NCBI GenBank assembly: GCA_964020155.1
Contig: OZ026555.1
Location: forward strand, 2,615,282-2,679,281
Source: Chondrilla cf. caribensis
Taxonomy: Eukaryota > Porifera > Demospongiae > Chondrillida > Chondrillidae
Reading direction: 5' to 3'
Length of the DNA: 64,000 nucleotides
Shown here: positions 35,401 through 50,400 of the stretch, piece after piece
How positions within the stretch are numbered: position 1 is the stretch's first letter
Layout: the number at the start of each line of letters is the position of its first letter
Notes under the pieces: generated by a model
Seen by the model: the letters and a program-made list of their open reading frames with translations, nothing else
Database searches by the model: none
Told to the model about the DNA's origin: nothing
Position numbers and translations under genes: made by a program

Positions 35401-38400
35401 ACACGTGGTCACTCTATTCAACAAATAATAATATAAATTTTTGTTACAATATTAATAATTATACATAATATTATACACTATGTCCGGTAGGTACATACTT
35501 GACAACATGTAGGCCTGATTGAATCTTATGCTAATACTGTACTGACTTAAGGTATGGTAGCAGGCAAGTTGGTTCCCTTTCCGTTTTGGAAAAACACTGT
35601 TCCATATTCGTTTCTACGATAATGAATACGAATAAAAGACAAAACGGAAAACTGTTTACAGGAAAATGGCAGGCAAAATGTCGATTGGAAATAATCGGAA
35701 CATTACCTACAAATTCGAGCAATCGCTTTTAGGCTTTAAGTTCTTGATCCCCTCCTCTCGAAAACGGCGGCAAATTGTTGGGGCTTTGAAGCCGCACAAG
35801 TAAAAGATGATAATCCTGAGCTTCGTGTATCCGCTGAAGAATAGCATACCGCTGAAACATCTGTCACACTTTAATTCTTGATACTAACAGCATCTATGTC
35901 ACACTATTATTAACAATGGTGACTGAAATTCTTTGATATTAACACAGTTTAAACGGAATGGCGTTCTATGAAAACGGTATTATAGTAGCGTTTTACAAAA
36001 GAAAGACTGAAATGAATCAAGGCGGTTCGTATTCGTCCTTACAAAACGGAACGGGAACCAACTTTTGCCTCCTACCATAAGTACACCAACTCTCACATAC
36101 CCCTCAACATTCATTGATAAGCACTTGTGAGGACTCATTCGATCAACACCTTTAGGATGTATTTATCTAACCTCTCGACAAAGGTACATACATAGCACCT
36201 CGGATTACTTATTACAGGGGTATAATCAATTCAGAGATCATTTCGTACACTACAGTACTACACTGGGACATAGAATGTTGTCCTTAGTATAGAGGTTTTC
36301 AGATGTTCATAACAGAGAGGTAACACTGCATTATTTGTAACGACAGGTATGATTGAAAGTGTAAGAACTGCAAGACCATGAGTATATATAATTTGAAGGT
36401 AAAATATAATTTAAATAAAGTATATTTAAACAATTTTAAGCTAATGAGATCCACATGCATAGATATAAATGCATGGTGGAATATAACCAGACAGAATGAT
36501 ATTATCATGGTGAGGTTGTACAATATTCAGGAGTTCCAGCTCTTTCTATACAGTACACTCAACTTACATCAGTCAACCACATGGTAACATCCAGTTTCTC
36601 TAAATCCTCAGCACCTCCCACTCCACAGAGGATTGCTGCCCACTCTGCTGGAGAGAGCTCCAATATCAACTGACTTGTGAGACATGGAACCAGTAACTGC
36701 TTCAGTGAAGACATCCATGATTCATCATATTCTGTGATAAAAATGGACAAAATAACAAAAATCAATGACTACAAATTTTGAATAGATATCTTTAACGGAT
36801 CCAGTACATCCCATGCTCAAAGTGGTAATACAAACACAAACATTTTGTAGATCCTAATAATAAAAGATTGCTTCAACACACACTCATGTACATATTGTAG
36901 AGAATGATGTACGTATGTCTGTGTGAAGTTTTAATTGTTGTTCTTATGAGTGATGTTTGTTTATGATTTGTTGCAAGCATGCTCAGTGTGTCAGTCAGAC
37001 ATGTGTATTTCAGAAGTGAATAATGAGTGAAATGTGTACAAGTTGATAGTAGACCAGTGTGCAGCTAGGTTACCATACTACAGTAATTTGGTAATTAGGA
37101 TCCAAACAGCTGCTATTTTGTTGTATGTTGTTGTGAACTCAAGCTTGGAGAAATCATGGACACATATGGTACAATCAGCAGGTTTATTGTGACTACAGTG
37201 GCCTATTGGGAACTAGTAATTTGAGATGAAAAACTCTTGGGTCTGGTGGTTGGTGCAGGATGGCATACTAGAGAAGGTTGAGCACAGTAAGCGGACAGCA
37301 CCCATTGTCCCTGTTCCTGAGAAGAGCAGGAAATTTTGAGACTGAGCACTCAACTCCTAGTGCACACATGCAGGGTGAATATGTCTGCATGGTCAATGTC
37401 CATTGAAGTCAGTAGCAAAAGAGCTATCATACATGTCAATAGTATGACAGGTTCAAGTGTGTCAACTTACCAGAGGAACAGTTCTCTAAGCAGTCAATCA
37501 TCAAGTGCTGTACACTTTGGCATAATGATATCCCCTTTAGTAGTGCCCTCACAATAGGCTTTTTAAACTCAGTCCACTTTTCCTACAAGTGACCAAATGT
37601 AATATGTACAAGAAATAAACATATTCTCATACAATGTGATGTAATCATAATTAACATATGCACAAAACGGTAGTTGACACAGAACCTGTGTACATGCTGA
37701 ATAGGTAGCCAGTATATGGGAATCTTGAAGATAACTACACAAAGTATGAAACATCACTTCCTTTCATGGGATACTTACATGTGGCAGTCCCGGGTAGAAA
37801 ACCAACATTAGTGCGTGACGGTCAAAATAGTACTTTGTACGAAACTAGTTTCCAAGGACTGAGGCAACCTAAGAGCACTTCTAGCTTGCCCAGCGATAAA
37901 GTTAGCCTGTTGTTGACGCTAAGAAAGAACGTATCCCAATGAGCTATACATGGCCCAGCATGGTAAAGGCCACGGTGTTTCATTGTGTCCTGTCTCTATG
38001 ATATGTCTACCTGTTCATGATATTTATCATACTCGGGTAGACTATAGAGCCAGAAAAAAACTTGTGCATAATTTTATACCATGTACAGTTGTATTAACAG
38101 GAATTACAACTCAGAAATTTACAAACAACATTGAGTTGCCATTTTCTCGAAAAGTTGACTACGGAATAACATTCATTTTCTACCCATGACTGCCACACAT
38201 ATAGTGGTGGTTTAAAGTATCGATACTAAAACTCGCGGGTCACTCCCAAGTGCTCACATGCGCTTGTACGTGTTCCTGCATGCACTTGTTTGAGTACTTC
38301 AGCCCTTTGTTGTAATGGTGTTAATTGTATTCAAGGTGTTTCGGATCATACTGTTAGGATTGTATGTGCTAGAGTGCCACAGAAAAGTTCACTATCACAA

Positions 38401-41400
38401 AAGATGCATGCATAATTACCGAGCGTCAGCGAGGTAATTGTTTCCGTTCGTTAGGGGAGTCCGATCGAGGTCGCCCACGCTCTTAATTGCAGTGGCCGCC
38501 AATATTGTTGGACTTAGGTCATTTTTTGGTTTCTTTGAACGCAAATCGTTCGGCGATCGAAGCGTTCAGCACTAAGTCGTCCCACCGATGGTAATGGGGC
38601 ACCGTCGCAGCATATGTTGAAATGGCAAACTTAGACAAAGGTTGCCTATGATTCACACAAGATCCGTTAAAAGAGCACTTACTTTTCGATTCCTCCCGTG
38701 GACAAATTTTGGACTGCATCACTACCAAGTACCTTAAGACAATTCAAATAACAATTGTCAACTTTTTTGCACAACGATTTTTCGATTTCCATCGCCGAAG
38801 AGCAGGGTTCGCCAATCCGTCGTTCGGGACACCAATCATGACGTCCATTTTGGACGACATTTTTAGATGATGTCACTGAACTACGTCATATCATAGATCT
38901 TGACATGCAAGATCTATTTGCGAGGTTCTGAACTTTGTTCACAACTAGTAATATGATTTGTACACAACGACCCACTCAATGTTGCATAAGAGGACAGTAA
39001 AATGTCACTTTTCACCTGCACCATACATAAACACAAACAGATGGAACTAGACTCAATGGTTATTTATGAGAACTTTACTTCATGTCCATACATACTCAAA
39101 TCATACACCACCCTTGTGACCCACACATATTTTATCACATTTCATTGTTTACAAAATAAAGCCACAATGTTATGGATAACATGGTTGGTGTACACTGTGC
39201 ACATGTCATACCTGAGACACATAGGTACTATACAAGAATAAGAATAGTATTATCAATTTTGTTTGTAGGCAATTGATAAGAACAAACACAACACTACTGT
39301 GAACTATGAGTTTCACTTGTTGAAGCCATGCAAGACTCTTGTTTGCTACGACTTGTGCATGAGAGTGTAAGTAACAAGTTGACTTGTACCACAAATACTG
39401 CTAATTTCTCCCACAGTGGTTAATCAAACCCTTGAATGCTTACATAATTTTGCAAAATGTTTGGCATTTGGAAACAATACAGCTAGAGATCATAAACAGT
39501 ACATTCTACGACACTCAAGTTTGAAGCGTTAAGTACTGTGAATTCTCGAACCCACTGTGCTTAGTGCGCATGTTGTAGGCAATTTCATGGTTAAGTACGT
39601 TAATCAGTACTGTAACATTAGGTGATAGATGGTAATATGTGCACCAGTAGGTGGCAGTTGCATTACTTCTGGTCAGTACTGGAATATATTTGCAGGAACA
39701 TACACAGTACACATAGCAAATGTATGAGCAATTCTTTGTTGGAGATGTCAAACTCAGGTACAATTACGATTTACATGAATTTTATTTCTTTATGCATCCT
39801 TTTCTGTTCAAATTGCAACAAGCTATCATCAATCAATTGCTACAAGATACATCAAGTTTAGAAACACAATGTAGCTTATATTAAAAGAAGCCATTATCAG
39901 ATAACAACAGCTTTCAGTGGTACAACCAATGCCCAGCTGTACAACAATTATGTCAACAAATAACAGTAACATCCAATATAATACACATGAAGTAGTAATA
40001 CACTAGTAATCACTTACATAACGTCTAATCTCCATCTTCACTGTTTTACACTTGCATTTTGACCATGCTTCACACAATTCCTTCTCATCCACTGGAGTGT
40101 TGTCCTGGTCAGGAATGACGAGATGTAATGGAACAACTTCAATAAATCATGTCATCTTGTTCAAAACTCACTGACAAACATTCCTCATAACACTGAAGGC
40201 ATCTAATCTATTACCATAGTATTTCAGTATACTAATTCTACCAGATAAAGGTTGCATTGGAATGAGCAGTGTTGATAAACGGTTTGAACAACACTACACA
40301 CAGTCTATGTAAACTGTAAACTATTCAATTTCAATAGCACCTACACATGTGGTCACTCTATTCGACAAATAATATTATAAATTATTGTTACAGTATTAAT
40401 AATTATACATAATATGATACACTTTGTCTGGCAGGTACATACTTGACAACGTGTAGGCCAGATTGAATCTTATGATAATACTGTACTGACTTTAGGTATG
40501 GTAGCAGGTAAGTTGGTTCCCTTTCTGTTTTAGAAAAACGCTGTTCTGCATTCACTTCTACGATAACAAATACAAATAAAAGACGTAACGGAAAACCATG
40601 TACACAAAGATGGCGGGCAAATGCGCGAAATGTCCATTGGAACCAATTGGAACATTGCCTACAAATTCAAGCGATCACTTTTAGATTTTAAGTTCTTGAT
40701 CCCCTCCTCTTGAAAACGGTGGCAAATTGTTGGGGCTTTGAAGCCGCACAAGTAAAAGATGACAACTTTGTGTATCTGTGGAAGAATGGCATACCTCTAA
40801 AGCATCTATGTCACAGTTTAATCCTTAATACTAACAGCATCTATGTCACACTTCAATTTTATTAATGATGGTGACTGAATTTCTTTGACATTAATACAGT
40901 TAAAACGGAATAGTGCTCTATGAAAATGGTATTATAGTAGCGTTATACGAAAGAAAGACTGAAATGAATCGAGGTGGTTCGTATTCGTCCTTACAAAACG
41001 GAACGGGAACCAACTTTGCCTCCTACCATAAGTACACCAACTCTCACATACCCCTCACCATTCATTGATAAGCACTTGTGAGCACTCATTCAATCAACAC
41101 CTTTAGGACGTATTTATCTAACCTCTCGACAAAGGTACATATATAGCACCTCGGATTACTTATTACAGGGGTATAATCAATTCAGAGATCATTTCGTACA
41201 CTACAGTACTACACCAGGACATAGAATGGTGTCCTTAGTATAGAGGTTTTCAGATGTTCGTAACAGAGAGGTAACATTGCATTACTTGTAATGACAGGTA
41301 TGATTGAAAGTGTGGGAACTGCAAGACCGCAAGTATATATAATTTGAAGGTATAATATAATTTAAATAAAGTATAACTAAACAATTTAGGGCTAGAGAGA

Positions 41401-44400
41401 TTCACATGCATAGATATAAATGCATGGTGGAATATAACCAGACAGAATATTATAATCATGGTGAGGTTGTACAATATTCATGAGTTCCAGCTCTTTCTAT
41501 ACAGTACACTGAACTTACAGCAGTCAAGTCCATGGTAACATCCAGTTCCTCTAAATCCTCAGTACCTCCCACTCCACAGAGGATTGCTGCCCACTCTGCT
41601 GGAGAGAGATACAATTTCAATTGACTTGTGAGACATGGAACCAGTAACTGCTTCAGTGAAGACATCCATGATTCATCATATTCTGTGATAAAAATGGACA
41701 AAAACAATGACTACAGATTTTGAATAGACAGTAAATAGCTTTAGAGGATCCAGTACATCCCATGGTCAAAGTGGTAATACAAACACAAACATTTTACAGA
41801 TCCTAAAAATAAAAGATTGCTTCAACACACACTTGTGTACATAATATTATTGTAGAAAATGATGTATGTATGTCTGAGTGAAGGTTTAATTGTTGTTCTT
41901 ATGAGTGATGTTTGTTTATGATTTGTTGCAAGCATGCTCAGTGTGTCGGTCAGACATGTGTATTTCAGAAGTGAATAATGAGTGAAATGTGTACAAGTTG
42001 ATAGTAGGCCAGTATGCAGTTAGGTTACCATACTACAGTAATTTGGTAATTAGGATCCAAACAGCTGCTATTTTGTTGTATGTTGTTGTGAACCCAAGCT
42101 TGGAGTAATCATGGACACATACAGTACAATCAGCAGGTTCATTGTGACTACAGTGGCCTATTGGGAACTAGTAATTTGAGAAAAAACTCTTGGGTCTGGT
42201 GGTTGGTGCAGGATGGCATACTAGAGAAGGTTGAGTACAGTAAGTGGACAGCACCCATTGTCCCTGTTCCTGAGAAGAGCAGGAAATTTTGAGACTGAGC
42301 ACTCAACTCCTAGTGCACACATGCAGGGTGAATATGTCTGCATGGTCAATGTCCATTGAAGTCAGTAGCAAAAGAGCTATCATACATGTCAACAGTATGA
42401 GAGGTTCAAGTGTGTCAACTTACCAGAGGAACAGTTCTCTAAGCAGTCAATCATCAAGTGCTGTACACTTTGGCATAATGATATCCCCTTTAGTAGTGCC
42501 CTCACAATAGGCTTTTTAAACTCAGTCCACTTTTCCTACAAGTGACCAAATGTAATATGTACAAGAAATAAACATGATCTCACACAATGTGATGTAATCA
42601 TAATTAACATATGCACAAAACGGTAGTTGACACAGAACCTGTGTACATGCTGAATAGGTAGCCAGTATATGGGAATCTTGAAGATAACTACACAAAGTAT
42701 GAAACATCACTTCCTTTCATGGGATACTTACATGTGGCAGTCCCGGGTAGAAAACCAACATTAGTGCGTGACGGTCAAAATAGTACTTTGTACGAAACTA
42801 GTTTCCAAGGACTGAGGCAACCTAAGAGCACTTCTAGCTTGCCCAGCGATAAAGTTAGCCTGTTGTTGACGCTAAGAAAGAACGTATCCCAATGAGCTAT
42901 ACATGGCCCAGCATGGTAAAGGCCACGGTGTTTCATTGTGTCCTGTCTCTATGATATGTCTACCTGTTCATGATATTTATCATACTCGGGTAGACTATAG
43001 AGCCAGAAAAGACTTGTGCATAATTTTATACCATGTACAGTTGTATTAACAGGAATTACAACTCAGAAATTTACAAACAACATTGAGTTGCCATTTTCTC
43101 GAAAAGTTGACTACGGAATAACATTCGTTTTCTACCCATGACTGCTAACATACAGTGGTGACTTAAAGTATCGATACTAAAACTTGCGGGTCACTCCCAA
43201 GTGCTCACGTGTACTTGTTCCCGCATGCACTCATATGAGTACTTCAGCCCTTTGTTGTAAAGGCGTTAATTGTATTCAAGGTGTTTCGGATCATACTGTT
43301 AGGACCGTAAGTGCTAGAGTGCCACAGAAAAGTTCACTATCAGAAAAGATGTATGCATATTAATATGATTTGTACACAACGACCCACTCAATGTTGCATA
43401 AGAGGACATTAAAATGTTACTTTTCACCTGCACCATACATAAATACAAACAGATGGAACTAAACTTAATGGTTATTTATGAAAACTCTACTTCCTGTCCA
43501 TACATACTCAAATCATGCACCACCCTTGTGACCAACACATATTTTATCACATTTCATTGTTTACAAAATAAAGCCACAATGTTATGGGTAACATGGTTGG
43601 TGTGCACTGTGCACATGTCATACCTGAGACACATAGGTACTATACAAGACTAAGAATAGTATTATTAATTTTGTTTGCAGGCAATTTTTAAAACAAACAC
43701 AACACTACTGTGAATTATGAGTTTCACTTGTTGAAGCCATGCAAGATTCTTGTTTGCTATGATTTGTGCATGAGAGTGTAAGTAACAAGTTGACTTATAT
43801 ACCACAAATACTGCTAATTTCTCCCACAGTGGTTAATCAAACCCTTAAATGCTTACATAACTTTGCAAAATGTCAGGCATTTGGAGACTTTACAGCTAGT
43901 GATCATAAACGGTACATTCTATGACACTCAAGTTTGAAGCGTTAATTACTGTGAATTCTCGAACCCACTGTGCTTAGTGCGCATGTTGTAGGCAATTTCA
44001 TGGTTAAGTACGTTAATCAGTTCTGTAACATTAGGTGATAGATGGTAATACGTGCACCAGTAGGTGACAGTTACATTACTTTTGGCCAGTACTGGAATAT
44101 ATTTGTAGGAACATACACAGTACACATAGCAAATGTTCGAGCAATTCTTTGTTGGAGATGTCAACACAGGTGTAGTTACGATTTACATTTATCTCTTTCT
44201 ACATCCTTTTCTGTTCAAATTGCAGTAAACTATCAACAATCAGTTGCTACAAGATACAGCAAGTTTAGAAACACAATGTAGCTTAAACAGAAGGTGTTAT
44301 CAGATAACAACAGCTTTCAGTGGTACAACCAATGCCTAGCTGTACAACAATTATGTCAACAAATAACAGTAACATCCAATACAATACACATGAAGTAGTA

Positions 44401-47400
44401 ATACACTAGTGATCACTTACCCGAAAATCAATCTTCATCTCCATCTTCACTGTTTTACACTTGCATTGTGACCATGCTTCACATAATTCCTTCTCATCCA
44501 CTGGAGTGTTGTCCTGGTCAGGAATGATGAGATGTAATGGAACAACTTCAATAAATCATGTCATCTTGTTCAAAACTCACTGACAAACATTCCTCATAAC
44601 ACTGAAGGCATCTAATCTATTACCATACGGTATACTAATTCTACCAGATAAAGGTTGCATTGGAATGAGCAGTGTTGACAAACAGTTTGAACAACACTAC
44701 ACACAGTCTATGTAAACTGTAAACTATTCAATTTTAAGAGCACCTACACATACAGACTACTACAATTGACAAATAATAAGAATATTTAGTATAAAAAATA
44801 TTATTATAGTACAATAATTATACATATGCACTTTGTTCGACAGGTACAGTGGAACCTGTCTAATCTGGCATTCAACAGGAAATGGAAAATACAGTAATTG
44901 TCAAAACTTCCATCCCATACATTGTGCAAAGACAAATACGAAATACCATTTTAGTCCATTTCATTTTATTCTTTTTCCGTAGAGATCTATTCCAGATCAG
45001 GCAGGTACTTTTCTATTGTAAAATAGTCCATGCCTGAAAACCTTCACCAATTTAGGCAAAACCAGTTCATAGAGGTGCCGGATTAGGCAGGTTCCACTGT
45101 ACATACTTGACAACATGATTGCCAGAATAAATCTGAACTCAATACTGTACTGACTGAAGGTAGTTCTCACATTCTCACATACACCATTCGTTATGAGCAC
45201 TTGGGAGCACTCGTTCAATCAGCACATTTAATTATAGAGGTGTTAAGTAATTATCTAACCTCTCGACAAAGTGAAATATACATATATAGTATTGTGGATT
45301 AATTATTACAGGGTTTTACTCAATTTAAAGATTATTTCCTACACTACAGTATTACACTGGACCATAGAATGGTGTCCTTAATATAGAGGTTTTCAGAGGT
45401 TTGTGATAGAGGTAACACTGTATTATTTATAATGACAGGTATGATTGAAAGTGTTGGAACTGTAAGCTAGACCATGATACATAGGTTTTCGATTGTAAGA
45501 AAGGTATAATATAATGTGAATAAAATATAACTAAACAATTATTGTATGCTAATGAGATTCAAATATAGTTAGATATAATATCATGGTGGAATATAGCCAG
45601 ACAGAATGATATTATCATGGTGAGGTTGTTCCAGCTCTTTCTATACAGTACACTGAACTTACAGCAGTCAACTTCATGGTAACATCCAGTTCCTCTAAAT
45701 CCTCAGCACCTCCCACTCCACAGAGGATTGCTGCCCACTCTGCTGGAGAGAGATACAATCTCAACTGACTTGTGAGACACGGAACCAGTAACTGCTTCAA
45801 TGAAGACATCCATGATTCATCATATTCTGTGATAAAAATGGACAAAAGAACAAAAATCAATGACTACAGATTTTGAATAGACCATAAATAGCTTTGAAGG
45901 TCCAAGTACATCCCATACTCAAAGTGGTGATACAAACACAAGTATTTTGTAAATTATAATAATAAAAGATTGCTTCAACACACACTTATGTACATATTGT
46001 ATAGAACGAGTATGTATGTCTGTGTGAAGAACTAATTGCTGTTCTTATGAGTGATAATATTGTAGAGGCTCATTGCCGTGGAATTACTAAGGCAAAATGA
46101 TGAAGATTCTTTGAACTGACAACTGACGAAGGCCTTCGTGGTTGAAACATCCTATGTGTTATCAACAACAATAATTTCTGTTACGTTTATGCTCGAAGAA
46201 TCTTCATCATTTTGCCTTATGAGTGATGATTGTTTATGATTTGTTGCAAGCATGCCCAGTGTGTCAGTCAGACATGTGTATTTCAGAAGTGAATAATGAG
46301 TGAAATGTGTACAAGTTGATAGTAGGCCAGTATGCAGTTAGGTTACCATACTACAGTAATTTGATATTGAGAATCAAAACAGCTGCTATTGTGTAGAGTG
46401 AATATTTATTTCTCCATCAAACCATTTTATCCGCCATACTATTCGAAACAAATTCACTTGTGTGGCTACACTGTACATGTAATCCGGAATTTCGTGATTC
46501 TGCCATTTTTCTGTGTATCAATTTAGACTTTGTGCAGGCTTTGTTTACAGATAATCTGCCAGGTAGCAAGAAGCTCTGTTGATGTAGAACAAAGTAGCAG
46601 CTAAGCATTCTAAAGTCGACCTAACATTGTTACAATACATAAGATTTGCGATTACAGAGAGAGAAATCCAATGACAATGCAAGAAATACTCACTGACTGT
46701 TTCTCGAAGAAGAGGAACCTACAAATTGTGCGACATACAGTAGGAGGTATCCTAGACAAAATCAGTATTATATTTGCCAAATTTCGGCCTAACCAATTAA
46801 CAAATATTCACAGTTTGTTGTTGTGAACCCAAGCTTGGAGTAATCATGGCCACATACGGTACAATGAGCAAGTTCATTGTGGAGAATGCAACTACTGTGG
46901 CTTATAGGGACCAAGTAATTCTAGTAAGAGAAAATAATCATGGGGACGTACCACTCAAATTACTTTTGTACAGCTAGGCTGAAATGATTTTTTTGTACTT
47001 TGGTGAAGCCAAACAAATTTCATATGAAACGATTATATGAAGTGAGGTAATATGATGCATACTGCTGATAAAAACCATGTCACACATGTGATAATCAAGT
47101 GTACTTACCATTCACTTTAAATCGACCTATAATATCCTCGATGAACAATGTGTCAAAAATCAAATGTCGCACTTTTTGGGTAGATAACAATTCCCACCAA
47201 AGTACTTTCATAATAGATTTCACTGACTCAAAGATATGTTTCTTGTAATCCAGAGTCTGTTTCTGCAAGTGTCAGGATGAAGACTGCAAAATTATAACAT
47301 TATTATTATTAGCAACTTGGTTTGAACAAATTAGAAACAACCTAGGACTCAATGAAGCTACAATGGGTGTGAGTAAAACTGAAACAACATCATTACACGA

Positions 47401-50400
47401 GTAGGCCAACTCAAACATATTATGGAGAGAATAGGGTGTAAAAGCCCACTGAATGTGATATGCTAACCACATGCAATTGCTAATCTTCTCTTATTCCCCC
47501 AAAGGAGTGGAGTTAAAGGCAATTAATCCAAGTACAAAGAACACATCGATTTAAACGGAAATATCATAAATTGCAAAACAATTAATTTAAATTTGAAAAC
47601 CTGTTGGTCGCGTATGACCCTAAAAACTTTAATTACTTGTTTGCTGCATTTCATAGTAGACAACATCTAGCTTAGATCTTTAAAGTGCCAAAGGAAACAT
47701 TTTCAAATTTGTAGTTTTATCGATTGAAATGAAGACTATAAAGGTTCAGTCGATAGTTAAATCATTGAAAAATTGAAACCAAGATAATCACGAAGAGCTG
47801 TAAGTAGTCTTTTCAAATTTAGGCTTATTGGCATACTGAGCGGCAGCCATTTTTGTGATCACTATAAACATCGTTCCTGATACTTTCATAAAAGTAAATC
47901 CATACAGGGCTGCTAAAGATGGCCAAAAATCCATTTGTCAAATGACACAAACAGGGGACTTCACTTGAAATAATACATTACATGATGCACTAAGGAAATC
48001 AACCAATCATGTAGGGTTCATTCCTTCAAATCTAAAGCACTAAATGATGCAAGTGTGTAGTAGAGTATTAAATCTAAATATACATGCAAATTTTAGAGTG
48101 ATAATTAATATTTCATCAGGTAACATTATTTCACCTGCATGAGTAACCATTAGCTATAGGCCACTTCAGTGGCACCCAGTTTCATGTTTTTTATACTGCA
48201 TATTCCTTCTTTTCATAAAATATGTGGGCATAATGTAAATAGGAAAGTTTGCATAATTTATATTCTTCAATGTACGTAATGCAAAATTGTGAGATGTGGA
48301 AATATGGAGAATATACTGTTTATACACAAAAAGCCACAAATTATCCATCTTACTTACTGATTGAGAATACTGAATCTTGTCATCAACATTCGGTAAAGAT
48401 ATCTTCACTGTCTTCCACTTGGCAACAGATTCTTCCTGGATGTATTTAATATAAAAAAAGAAATTGATTCATCTTCTGTTTGATAAACCTTTCAACTTTT
48501 AGCAATATTAACAGTTTTCGTCATTTCTTTCCAAAGTTATCATCCTGAGAGCCATCAGTACAATAGCTATCAACGACAACCCTCAGGGTGGAAATGTTTA
48601 GGTAGCCTCAGAAACTGAAATGCAATTTATTCTGTAGCCAACAGAGGAAGGCGAGGACTGCATGTGTTAACAATATTGGACTGGCTGTGTCTATGATAAC
48701 AAAAATCTGTTACGAATACTTAGACCAATGAAGAAATTGTGATCAAAAGGTACAAAACATGATCAAATCTGACAGAAATGTCATGGCAGTTCTCATAGGC
48801 ATTGGTAGGTATCTTCGACTTGGGTGAGGATGATGATGTAATTAGTTGAGTGTTTTGTGCACAACTGTACATTAATAGACTGTGCAAGAGCTTAGTCTAG
48901 TAAATAGCATAATTATCTGAACTGTCAGTGACTAATAGTGTGCAGGCTTCCAATTACAAATATAAATTGCTATGAGATTGCAAAATGCGTATGTGCTGCT
49001 TATGTAAGATGATGACAAAGACAATAGGGTAAATCTGCGATCTAGCGTTATTTATTTCACTCATCAAAACAAAATCAGAGTAATAATAATAACATTAAGG
49101 AATATTTAGGGGCTTGGTATAGTGTAACATTTATTGAATGTAAAAAATAATACAAAGAGTAATGAAGGTATAAAAGATATGCAAAATGCAATTATTGATA
49201 TTAGGGTTATTAACCCACTTGCAAGGAGCTATCGTGACGCACCTATTGTCCAGTGTCATCACAAACAAGAGCAGAAGAAACAAAAAGTTTGCAAAGAAAG
49301 GGCGAGAGAAATTGAACATGGCAGTATTTCTCCTTTAGTATTCAGCACCACCGGCGGAATGGGCCTCATGGCACAGATTGTATATAAGCAAATAGTGTCT
49401 CTCATTGCTGACAAACAAGACAAGCCTTATTGCAAGGTAAATGATTGGATCAGATGCAAAATAAGTTTCTCTCTTCTGTGACCATCTATCATCAACATAA
49501 GAGGCTCAGGATCTTTATTTCACAATTTGAGGCCTTAAACCAACACCGATATTGCTGTGGACCTCACCTGCAGCAAACTTAGCTTGTAAATGTTATAAGT
49601 GTTATAATCTACATTTCATTTACTGTATAGTATTATTATCAGTATATGTAATATCATTTATTTCTGACAGTGTTTAGTTACCTTAAAATATAAAGATATA
49701 CATAAAGTGAACTGCCATGCCAATTTCCACCAAACCTTAATGCATGGATCCTTTGTGGTGATCTCAAGAGCAGATGTGGTATTCACCAATGCTTTCACAA
49801 TACAAGAGAACAGCCTTCCAATTGGTGAATCAACAGAAACCTAAAGTTATTATAAGTGCTGTTAATTAATACTGTAGTGTCCAAAATTTTCGCGAGATGT
49901 AAATTTCATGAATCGCTGACTGTTCGCGTTTATATGTTCGCGAATGGCAAGTTCATTTTATCATTAGCACTTCCAGGGTGCTTTTGCATTAAAATTGGCA
50001 ATGGAACAGTACAATGTTATCGTAGTTGAGACACTTGCATTTCATATATGCCACTTTGGTAAGGCCCTCTCTTCTTGCCGAGTTGCTTCTTGGAATTTTT
50101 CACAAGATCCCTCATTAATTTTCCTTCGAGTGGTTCAAACAGCGGCTTGGAAGAGAGTTAGGCAACATGCTTTAATTTCAGAATAAAAAGCCTGGAATAC
50201 TCTTTGATATTCTAGGACATCCTGGCAACTGTCGACTATGGGTTGTTGTCAATTTCCATCACGGACAAGTGAAAATCGGCCTTTGATAAAAAGGCAGCCA
50301 TTTTATATCTACCCATGTTAAATTTCACGCATAAATTTTCATGAACCTGACCTTCGTGAAATTTGTGAAAATTACCTCCCGCAAAAATTTCAGACACTAT

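Larger units (their letters stand above)
26205..46900. repeat. Five-unit tandem array of the LRR exon cassette
   Basis: The landmark AGCTAG-GAT(T)CATA-ACGG marks the units at about 26208, 30703, 34551, 39481 and 43891, so periods are about 4.5, 3.85, 4.9 and 4.4 kb. Introns as well as exons are repeated with high identity. Long parts of units 3 and 4 (37569-38400 against 42522-43330) look almost identical. Length differences come mainly from transposon insertions and deletions. Unit 5 is the most diverged. Confidence 0.9.

Noticed and set aside
38413..38945. Helitron
   Set aside because: The right junction reads CTAG|T and a small palindrome is near, but the palindrome lies too far from the end and no TC 5' end is seen.
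46693..46713. 21-nt microexon between exons d and c of cassette 5
   Set aside because: AG and GTCAGT signals bracket it and its length keeps the phase, but no other cassette has it and so short a match is expected by chance.
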